Shown in pieces: positions 5,151-9,784 of a stretch of DNA of 33,118 bases; the first letter of the stretch is position 1; every line of letters begins with the position of its first letter. Source of the DNA: a virus; IMG/VR virus record IMGVR_UViG_3300017917_002672, positions 1 through 33,118 of that record; one strand, written 5' to 3'. The position numbers and the translations under genes are program-made. The notes beneath the pieces were generated by a model that ran no database searches, was not told where the DNA came from, and was given only the letters and a program-made list of their open reading frames with translations.

Positions 5151-5429
5151 TAAAAAGTTCCCCACCTTGAGATTACAGGTGAGTAGTTATATCGGTTTTT
5201 ACTGTTTGAAAAACCTGCTGGGCGTCCCCGTTAAAAAAGTCAACCATATTACTCGGAGCAAGGATGATTTTCCAGCTTTATCCCGAAGGGACCGGCGTTT
5301 TACAGAGCCACACATAGTTTCTACCCATGGGATAGTCTTCTATGTGGATATTAGGATGTCCGGTCCTATACCCTATCCATTTTTAAATGAGTCTTGGATT
5401 AAAGACTGCTGAGTACCTCTCACTCATTG
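5151..5429 (-). ncRNA. Candidate large structured RNA (about 280 nt)
   Basis: No credible coding frame. On the tRNA strand it starts after tRNA-Asp with hairpin AGTCTT/AAGACT. A 7-bp stem GGACCGG/CCGGTCC then encloses CCACATAG/CTATGTGTGG, itself holding CTA-CCCATGGG-TAG. A CCCTTCGGG tetraloop hairpin and a domain CAGGTTTTT..AAAAACC..CCTG follow. GGATAG early on could pair with CTATCC in the internal loop, giving alternative folds. The density of GC-rich helices in such an AT-rich genome suggests selection for structure. No known family is recognised; large phage RNAs such as GOLLD and ROOL are worth testing. Confidence 0.5.
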
Positions 5430-5502
5430 CGGTTCATCACGGGATCGAACCGAGACTCTCTACATCGACAGTGTAGCATGTTAGCCATTACACCAATGAA
5501 CC
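5430..5502 (-). tRNA. tRNA-Asp(GUC), first copy
   Basis: Perfect acceptor GGTTCAT/ATGAACC and anticodon stem CTACA/TGTAG, loop CTGTCGA (GUC), discriminator G73. One mismatch in the T-stem. The loop has A38 where bacterial tRNA-Asp normally has C38; a second GUC tRNA at 8117 has the canonical C38. Confidence 0.88.
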
Positions 5503-5779
5503 AAATTGATTCTAACTTATCTTCAATCTGCACCATCCAAGTCATGCTCTGGTTGACAAATGCCTCGTTAAGTTAGTCTCAAAAAAATTTACAGGTTTTT
5601 CGTTCCCATTTGAACATCATAACTGATATATTTCTAAATCAGTGGTCACATTTTCACAATTGGGTTAATCACTCCCCGCTTATAGCGACTCTACCCGCAC
5701 CGCTTTGATATCTAGAATCAAGACAGCTCTTTGGGATTTATAGACAGAGGGGTTCCACCTCCGTCGTCACCTGATTTCT
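5503..5779 (-). ncRNA. Candidate structured RNA / long 3' region of the small basic gene
   Basis: No gene larger than a few codons. On the tRNA strand, hairpins are visible: GGAGGTGGAACCCCTCTGTC, GAC..GTC around AAAGAGCTGTC, and near the end a stem CTAACTTA/TAAGTTAG enclosing GCA..TGC and CCA..TGG pairs, ending just before tRNA-Asp. It could be an independent RNA or the structured 3' part of the transcript for the gene at 5780-5899. Confidence 0.4.
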
Positions 5780-5899
5780 TTACTTTCTTCTACGCTGTCG
5801 GAGTGCCGATCCTGCCACTGATTTATAATCTTTTGTAGTTCTTTTACTTCTTAAAGCACTACTGGCCTTTCTTGCCACTCTTTTTGACGTTCTCGCCAT
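5780..5899 (-). CDS. Small basic Lys/Arg/Ser-rich protein, 39 aa
   Basis: Begins MARTSKRVARKASSALRS and ends in a basic tail RQRRRK. The pattern TSKxVAxKASxxLR...KSVAGSAL(S/R)Q matches small conserved hypothetical proteins that I recall from many bacteria and phages. Strong positive charge suggests nucleic-acid binding, perhaps ribosome or RNA association, but that is inference. It lies between tRNA-Met and a structured spacer; no Shine-Dalgarno. Confidence 0.65.
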   Translation of the reverse strand: MARTSKRVARKASSALRSKRTTKDYKSVAGSALRQRRRK

Positions 5900-5924
5900 A
5901 GTCAAAAGTTTTAGTTGCAGGTGC

Positions 5925-6001
5925 AGGATTCGAACCTGACGTGCCATTTTATTGGCGTCGGCTTATGAGACCGCTGAGTTTGACCTCTACTCTAACCTGC
6001 A
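5925..6001 (-). tRNA. tRNA with anticodon CAU and a long variable arm
   Basis: Acceptor TGCAGGT/ACCTGCA, D-stem GAGT/ACTC, anticodon loop CTCATAA (CAU), T-loop TTCGAAT, discriminator A. The variable region is about 18 nt and forms a hairpin GCCA-ATAAAA-TGGC, so this is a class II tRNA although Met and Ile2 tRNAs are class I. Amino acid identity is therefore uncertain (Met by anticodon). Confidence 0.82.
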
Positions 6002-6007
6002 ATATGG

Positions 6008-6079
6008 TGTGATTGGAGAGAATCGAACTCTCACATGAAGAACCACAATCTTCCGCCCTACCATTAGGCTACAACCACC
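6008..6079 (-). tRNA. tRNA-His(GUG)
   Basis: Acceptor GTGGTTG/CAATCAC with an extra 5' G (G-1) as in all histidine tRNAs; anticodon stem GAAGA/TCTTC, loop TTGTGGT (GUG). The discriminator reads A rather than the usual bacterial C73; ACC follows. Confidence 0.9.
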
Positions 6080-6082
6080 ATG

Positions 6083-6799
6083 TTACCAATTTTTAATTTT
6101 TTCTAAAAGTTCATCAATTGTTATTGTTGAATTTGTTTTTTTTATATTATTATCCTTATGTTTCATCAATTTACAATTTGCTGGATGTTTTATTATATCG
6201 GGTGGTATTTTTAATTTGAAACCATCTTTTATCGAGAACATATGGTCTCTACTAACGCCATTCAAATTATTACCTCTATTTGACGCAGAATACCAACCAT
6301 GTTCTTTAATTAAATCTAAATCAAATTTGTTTGGATATTCATAAACATTAAAATTAAACTTACATTCTGTTCTATAATATTGATAATATTCTATTTTACA
6401 GGATTCACAAATGTATTTATATTTTTCTTTTACTTCATTTGTACAAATTTTACATTTTTTTATTGATTTTTCTTTTTTTGGTTTATTGTTATGAAAACTC
6501 GTTATTGAATTTTTTATTTTTTGTTTTGTTTCGTCTGTTAATTTTCTTTTTTTATTTGTGTGTTTTGCCGAACAAGAATTAGAACAAAATTTAGAATTAA
6601 TATTTGAATAATTTTCAAATTCATTTCCACAAAAAATACATTTTATTACATTTTTATATTTTATTTTTAATCCGAGTCTACCCATTTTTAACGATAGTGC
6701 CTTTTTAGTTACACCAAGTTCTTTGATAATTTCATTTGGTCTTTTGTTTTCATTTATTAAACATTTTAATTTTTCTATTTTTGTTTCACTCCATTTCAT
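6083..6799 (-). CDS. HNH endonuclease with N-terminal helix-turn-helix and zinc fingers
   Basis: 238 residues. N-terminal helix-turn-helix (about 5-45: IIKELGVTKKALSLKMGRLG) for DNA recognition, two C-x2-C zinc modules (CIFCGNEF with FCSNSC about 54-80; CKICTNEV with CESC about 115-135), then a C-terminal nuclease with SRDHMFSIKDGFK (His near 187) and IKHPANCKLMKHKDNNIKK, the variant HNH signature of phage homing enzymes. Very Lys-rich and AT-rich, as mobile endonuclease genes often are. It sits alone between tRNA-His and tRNA-Cys. An exact GTATTTATA element lies 5 nt before the ATG (6804-6812). Confidence 0.83.
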   Translation of the reverse strand: MKWSETKIEKLKCLINENKRPNEIIKELGVTKKALSLKMGRLGLKIKYKNVIKCIFCGNEFENYSNINSKFCSNSCSAKHTNKKRKLTDETKQKIKNSITSFHNNKPKKEKSIKKCKICTNEVKEKYKYICESCKIEYYQYYRTECKFNFNVYEYPNKFDLDLIKEHGWYSASNRGNNLNGVSRDHMFSIKDGFKLKIPPDIIKHPANCKLMKHKDNNIKKTNSTITIDELLEKIKNW

Positions 6800-6803
6800 A
6801 TTT

Positions 6804-6812
6804 TATAAATAC
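6804..6812 (-). promoter_or_regulatory. GTATTTATA phage promoter-like element
   Basis: Exact GTATTTATA on the minus strand, preceded by CTCATTTTTGTG. The same element precedes many plus-strand genes (9034, 21585, 25171, 26997, 30281, 31730). Confidence 0.5.
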
Positions 6813-6850
6813 CACAAAAATGAGGTAAATATCATTCTTGAACATATTAG

Positions 6851-6936
6851 AGACGATGGTGAGATTCGAACTCACAATGAAATAAAAATTTTCTGATTTT
6901 GCAGATCAGTGCTTTCAACCATTCAGCCACATCGTC
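6851..6936 (-). tRNA. tRNA-Cys(GCA) with serine-like body
   Basis: Acceptor GACGATG/CATCGTC, anticodon stem CTGAT/ATCAG with loop CTGCAAA (GCA), T-arm GTGAG/CTCAC, discriminator U73, the cysteine identity base. However the D-arm (GGCTGAATGGTTGAAAGCA) is serine-like and the variable region is 17 nt, so it is class II, which cysteine tRNAs normally are not. Confidence 0.85.
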
Positions 6937-7005
6937 ATTTTATTTATAACACCAAGAATAATATTTAATATATTCCATCTCCACGACCTAACTAACCTTA
7001 TTTAG

Positions 7006-7076
7006 AAGTCTCACAGGGATTTGAACCCCAATCATCTCGTCCGTAGCGAAACGTTTTTCCATTAAACTATGAGACC
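7006..7076 (-). tRNA. tRNA-Arg(ACG)
   Basis: Acceptor GGTCTCA/TGAGACT, D-stem GTTT/AAAC, anticodon stem TTTCG/CGAGA with loop CTACGGA (ACG, read as ICG if edited by TadA), T-loop TTCAAAT. Confidence 0.9.
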
Positions 7077-7080
7077 ACTT

Positions 7081-7506
7081 TTATTTTAACCTATCGTTCC
7101 AATCATCTTCAGTACCTAATCTAATTGGAACAAATAATGCAAAACCATCATCATCTTCAAAATGATTACAATCATCTTCCATCCAACCAAATTTATATCT
7201 CATGTGATCAAATTTGTTTTTTTCTGCATTCCATCTTTGGATTTTTGCATTTCTATGTTCTCCAATATAAATTTGACCATCAATCAAATCTTTTTTTGGG
7301 ATTGCGCCAGCTTCAATAAGTTTCGGAATATAAAATTCTTTCCATTCTTGTTCGTCAACTCTTGGTAATTCTGGAACATCATCTGGTTCAATAAATTTAC
7401 CTAATTCATTTTCCCAATATTCCCTAATTCTTTTTTTTCGATCTTGTCTTATTTGTTCAAGTTGGTCATCTGCTTTAATTTTGAACTCTAATTTTTCGTT
7501 TTCCAT
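7081..7506 (-). CDS. Phage protein of unknown function, 141 aa, with strong Shine-Dalgarno
   Basis: A charged, soluble protein: N-terminal helix rich in Lys/Glu (residues 1-40), a middle with PELPRVDEQEWKEFYIPKLIEAG, and a C-terminal part with WMEDDCNHFEDDDGFALFVPI. No signal peptide or membrane segment and no recognised family. AGGAGG (7512-7517) lies 5 nt before the ATG, inside the end of the upstream gene, which it overlaps by 19 nt. Such a perfect Shine-Dalgarno is exceptional in this window and suggests translation by ribosomes able to use the anti-Shine-Dalgarno, or coupling to the upstream gene. Confidence 0.78.
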   Translation of the reverse strand: MENEKLEFKIKADDQLEQIRQDRKKRIREYWENELGKFIEPDDVPELPRVDEQEWKEFYIPKLIEAGAIPKKDLIDGQIYIGEHRNAKIQRWNAEKNKFDHMRYKFGWMEDDCNHFEDDDGFALFVPIRLGTEDDWNDRLK

Positions 7507-7700
7507 TGTGTCCTCCTATTGTGTTTCCAAGATCTAAATTCTCTTCGTTTATATGATTCTATCGGTTTTCCACTTCCGTGTCTACCGTGTACAAAAGTTG
7601 GTGAACAATCATAATACCAACTTCCATTTCTTTTTTGACAAATGAAACAATAATCCCATAACTGTTTCATTTTTTTTACTCTATACTCTTTGTTTGTCAT
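7488..7700 (-). CDS. Small basic protein, 70 aa, unknown
   Basis: Rich in Lys, Arg and Trp with CFIC (about residues 18-21) and a lone Cys near 32; ends RRTQWKTKN. The CxxC, His and aromatic content would fit a small nucleic-acid or zinc-binding protein, but no family is recognised. It overlaps the downstream 141-residue gene by 19 nt in another frame, so the two form a translationally linked pair. TAG stop. Confidence 0.68.
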   Translation of the reverse strand: MTNKEYRVKKMKQLWDYCFICQKRNGSWYYDCSPTFVHGRHGSGKPIESYKRREFRSWKHNRRTQWKTKN

Positions 7701-7768
7701 ATTACATTAGTTTAACTAATGCATGTCAAATTGTTTTTTCATTTTTATATGTTTTTAAATATAATTTG

Positions 7769-7841
7769 CACGGATGCCTGAACTCGAATCAGGAACTTTA
7801 GTTTTGGAGACTAAAATGATAACCAATTTCACCACATCCGT
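7769..7841 (-). tRNA. tRNA-Trp(CCA)
   Basis: Acceptor ACGGATG/CATCCGT, anticodon stem TTAGT/ACTAA with loop CTCCAAA (CCA), T-loop TTCGAGT, discriminator G73 as for tryptophan. Confidence 0.93.
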
Positions 7842-7847
7842 ATTTTT

Positions 7848-7924
7848 TGGTTCCCCCGGTGAGGTACGATCTCACAACCCACCGGTTAAAAGCCGGTTAC
7901 TCTATCCAATTGAGCTACGAGGGA
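7848..7924 (-). tRNA. tRNA-Lys(UUU), encoded CCA, altered T-loop
   Basis: Acceptor TCCCTCG/CGGGGGA, anticodon stem ACCGG/CCGGT with loop CTTTTAA (UUU), discriminator A, followed by a genomically encoded CCA (7850-7848). The T-loop is ATCGTAC, with A54 and U58 exchanged relative to the universal T-loop, as in tRNA-Asn of this array. Confidence 0.9.
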
Positions 7925-8116
7925 TTCTGTTTGTCTGACTTGTCACTTTCCATAACAATTTGTTTTAAAGGTTTTTTATTTATTCGTCTTTCCGAATTGC
8001 CAACCCGTTCCCGTTTCCGGTTAAAGGATTTTGCCCAGAGTTTTATGGTGAGGTATCTTTCGATAGTAACAACATCGTTTTAATTGTTACAACTCCCAGG
8101 GACTATAACCATCTGC
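7925..8116 (-). ncRNA. Candidate structured RNA between tRNA-Lys and tRNA-Asp
   Basis: About 190 nt without a credible gene. On the tRNA strand it begins GGCAGATGGTTATAGTCC and contains hairpin GTAACAA/TTGTTAC and GC-rich segments (CCGGAAACGGGAACGGG). The ATAGTCC string recalls the S element of group I introns, but no matching R element is found upstream, so I do not call an intron. Confidence 0.4.
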
Positions 8117-8188
8117 CGGAACAACGGGATTCGAACCCGTACCACACACCGTGACAAGGTGGCATTGTAAACCATTCAACCATGCTCC
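8117..8188 (-). tRNA. tRNA-Asp(GUC), second copy
   Basis: Resembles bacterial tRNA-Asp: acceptor GGAGCAT against TTGTTCC (one mismatch, one wobble), anticodon loop TTGTCAC (GUC, C38), T-loop TTCGAAT, discriminator G73. Confidence 0.9.
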
Positions 8189-8327
8189 GTTGGCGCCCAT
8201 CTTTTCACTGCTATGGCGGAGACCAGTCCTATTTTACTTATTACCGAACGTGCTATGGTAATTTTCAAAATCATCAAACTGCTGATGGACCCCGCTGACC
8301 TTTATAAGTAAATGTCAGTAAAACTTG
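8189..8327 (-). ncRNA. Candidate structured RNA between tRNA-Asp and tRNA-Glu
   Basis: About 140 nt, no gene. On the tRNA strand a 10-bp long-range stem ATTTACTTAT/ATAAGTAAAAT encloses hairpins CATCAG-like CATCA/TGATG and ATTACC/GGTAAT; an alternative hairpin CTGAC/GTCAG uses part of the same sequence. GCAGTGAAAAGATGG near its 3' end recalls CAGTGAAAAG in the spacer at 4357-4562. Confidence 0.45.
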
Positions 8328-8399
8328 TACTCCCGACGAGAATCGAACTCGCATTTTCAGATCGAAAATCTGACATCCTAACCATTAGATGACAGGAGC
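8328..8399 (-). tRNA. tRNA-Glu(UUC)
   Basis: Acceptor GCTCCTG/CGGGAGT, anticodon stem TCAGA/TCTGA with loop TTTTCGA (UUC), T-loop TTCGATT. Confidence 0.92.
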
Positions 8400-8405
8400 A
8401 AAATG

Positions 8406-8480
8406 TGGTGAGAGTCGGACTCGAACCGACATCCCTGGATTTTCAGTCCAGTGCGAACTGACCATCTGCGCTATCTCACC
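8406..8480 (-). tRNA. tRNA-Phe(GAA)
   Basis: Perfect acceptor GGTGAGA/TCTCACC, anticodon stem CTGGA/TCCAG with loop CTGAAAA (GAA), T-arm GTCGG/CCGAC, discriminator A. Confidence 0.92.
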
Positions 8481-8506
8481 ATTATAGATATTTTTTTAAA
8501 TTTTTG

Positions 8507-8583
8507 TTGGCGGAATCGGACTCGAACCGATATTTTCAACCATTACCTTGCTCCAACGTATCAGATTGGGTGGTTATCCGCCA
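8507..8583 (-). tRNA. tRNA-Ile(GAU)-like RNA lacking a normal D-arm
   Basis: Acceptor TGGCGGA/TCCGCCA and T-arm ATCGG/CCGAT with loop TTCGAGT are perfect. Arm CCAAT/GTTGG holds a 7-nt loop CTGATAC with anticodon GAU. Only about seven bases (TAACCAC) separate acceptor and anticodon arm, so there is no D-arm; instead the region 3' of the anticodon arm is about 20 nt, and its TGGTT could pair with AACCA on the 5' side. Discriminator A fits Ile. Confidence 0.65.
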
Positions 8584-8595
8584 ATATTTCCATTA

Positions 8596-8606
8596 TGTCA
8601 AAGAAC
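8596..8606 (-). promoter_or_regulatory. boxA-like antitermination motif
   Basis: TTGTTCTTTGACATAATGG on the tRNA strand, 12 nt before the tRNA-Ile-like gene and just after tRNA-Ala. Nearly identical over 20 nt to the copy before tRNA-Leu(UAA). Confidence 0.5.
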
Positions 8607-8618
8607 AAAAGTTCAAGG

Positions 8619-8688
8619 TGGACACGTTGGGAATCGAACCCATTTACTCTGATTGCAAATCAGGTAGTCTGCCATTGACATCCGGCCC
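8619..8688 (-). tRNA. tRNA-Ala(UGC)
   Basis: First tRNA of the array in the direction of transcription. Anticodon arm CTGA/TCAG with loop TTTGCAA (UGC). Acceptor GGGCCGG/CGTGTCC has two mismatches but keeps G3-U70, the alanine identity pair, and A73. Confidence 0.82.
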
Positions 8689-8727
8689 GTAAAACAAAAA
8701 ACCCCGAGATTTTGTCTCGAGGTTTTT
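8689..8727 (-). terminator. Intrinsic terminator
   Basis: Stem AACCTCGAGA/TCTCGGGGTT followed on the minus strand by TTTTTTGTTTT, just downstream of the 33-residue gene and just before tRNA-Ala. Array transcription would have to read through it or start after it. Confidence 0.8.
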
Positions 8728-8748
8728 ACTTTTTAAAGTTAATCTATT

Positions 8749-8850
8749 TTAACCTAAATCAGTATCAAAAACTCGAGACATGGTAATATCACGCTCATCC
8801 GCCCATTTTGAACAGATAATAAATGATTTTGTATGTATGAATTGTTTCAC
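8749..8850 (-). CDS. Small protein, 33 aa, GTG start
   Basis: Begins (V/M)KQFIHTKSFIICSKWADER and ends SRVFDTDLG. GTG at 8850 is the only good start before an upstream stop. It has the composition of a real protein, its own host-type promoter (8922-8952), and a terminator 20 nt past the stop codon, so it is a complete unit. The leader has a possible hairpin TGTAAC/GTTACA. No family recognised. Confidence 0.5.
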   Translation of the reverse strand: MKQFIHTKSFIICSKWADERDITMSRVFDTDLG

Positions 8851-8921
8851 TGAATTATTTTATTTTTTAAATTTACTTTATGTAACCTCGGTACGAAATA
8901 CTTCTTACCTCAATTGTTACA

Positions 8922-8952
8922 CAAAGATACATATAAGTATTTGAAAAAACAA
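8922..8952 (-). promoter_or_regulatory. Bacteroidota-type promoter
   Basis: On the minus strand TTG (8952-8950), 20 nt, TATCTTTG (8929-8922), a perfect TAnnTTTG box. It drives the 33-residue gene and could feed the tRNA array by read-through of the terminator at 8689-8727. Confidence 0.6.
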
Positions 8953-9033
8953 GAAAAAATAAAAAAAATTAAAAAATATTTTTTTTTGTAAAAAATTGAT
9001 TAAAAAATAAAATAATATCTAATCATATTTGTA

Positions 9034-9042
9034 GTATTTATA
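9034..9042 (+). promoter_or_regulatory. GTATTTATA phage promoter-like element
   Basis: Exact copy of the recurrent element, preceded by CATATTTGTA, upstream of the envelope gene run that starts at 9140. The distance implies a leader of roughly 90 nt. Confidence 0.5.
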
Positions 9043-9044
9043 AT

Positions 9045-9064
9045 TGACAAAATAAATAAATGTA
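9045..9064 (+). repeat. 20-nt direct repeat, copy 1
   Basis: TGACAAAATAAATAAATGTA is repeated exactly at 15100-15119; similarity continues as CTT(A/G)AATAC. The copies bracket the whole envelope module. Confidence 0.75.
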
Positions 9065-9139
9065 TCTTAATACCACATTGTGTTACGTCTTTCTGATTTA
9101 ACCAAAGATTTAAGATACGTTAAGTAAATTAAATATTCT

Positions 9140-9784
9140 ATGAAAAAGGTTAAATTATTGACACTAAGTGTCATGGATAGATTTGTGTATCTATTATTAT
9201 TCTCAATTATTTTTTGTGTTGTATCAGCATTGTTATTTCAATTAACATTTATGTTTTTACAACTTGCCGGAAAAAAAGAAATTACTGAAAACATTTCGAA
9301 TTGGGTTAATTTGAAATTTGATGGAACATATAAAAACTCACCAGATAATGTTTGGTACAATGAACAAGAACATGTGTGGGTTGAAAGTGTTACTAATCAA
9401 GTAAAAATTGGTAAATTATCTGGAAACAGAAATTTGGAATTTGGTGTTAAAAATATTTTAGAGGAATACCTTCAAGAAAAAGGTTACGAATTGTCACCTA
9501 ATTCACCATATAAAATACAAGTTCAAATTGTTTATTTAGATGTTTTATCAACAAAAAAGAACATTTCAGTTTTTCATAAAAATGAAGATGAAGTTGTGAT
9601 CAGAATGAAGGGTGTTCTTTATAAAAACGATAAGAAAGAAAAAGAAGTAATGATAGAAGAATCTTCATCAGAAATTTCTATGTCGACATTAATAGTTGAT
9701 CAAGGCGGAAAATTTAATCAAACATCATTAAGTAACGCATTAAAAAAAGGATGTGATAAACTCGTAACAAAATTATTTGAATAA
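9140..9784 (+). CDS. Membrane-anchored periplasmic protein, 214 aa
   Basis: One N-terminal membrane helix (about residues 14-44) preceded by a short basic stretch, then a 165-residue domain expected in the periplasm. Its C-terminus (GGKFNQTSLSNALKKGCDKL) resembles that of the CsgG/LpoB-like protein at 13209-13925 (PVKFNQSTISISTKKALDIA), suggesting related folds. First gene of a run of eight; its stop codon is immediately followed by the next ATG. No Shine-Dalgarno. Function unknown; it may be the inner-membrane-attached partner in an envelope-spanning assembly. Confidence 0.75.
   Translation: MKKVKLLTLSVMDRFVYLLLFSIIFCVVSALLFQLTFMFLQLAGKKEITENISNWVNLKFDGTYKNSPDNVWYNEQEHVWVESVTNQVKIGKLSGNRNLEFGVKNILEEYLQEKGYELSPNSPYKIQVQIVYLDVLSTKKNISVFHKNEDEVVIRMKGVLYKNDKKEKEVMIEESSSEISMSTLIVDQGGKFNQTSLSNALKKGCDKLVTKLFE

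Larger units (their letters stand above)
8953..9139. other. AT-rich divergent intergenic region
   Basis: No gene. It separates the leftward RNA region from the rightward envelope module. It holds long A/T runs near 8954-9010, a GTATTTATA element at 9034-9042, one copy of a 20-nt repeat at 9045-9064 and an imperfect inverted repeat around ATCTTAA (9064) and TTTAAGATAC (9109). Confidence 0.6.

Noticed and set aside
5167-5412. 81-codon plus-strand frame
   Set aside because: It lies across the strongly structured spacer, opposite to the array, with no start signals and atypical composition.
5151-5429. Second group I intron next to the HNH gene at 4653
   Set aside because: The flanking tRNA-Ser and tRNA-Asp are complete and no R/S (P7) pair is seen; treated as another structured RNA.
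8941-9030. Replication origin in the A/T-rich divergent region
   Set aside because: Long A/T runs alone are common in this genome; no iterons or primase-type sites are visible.
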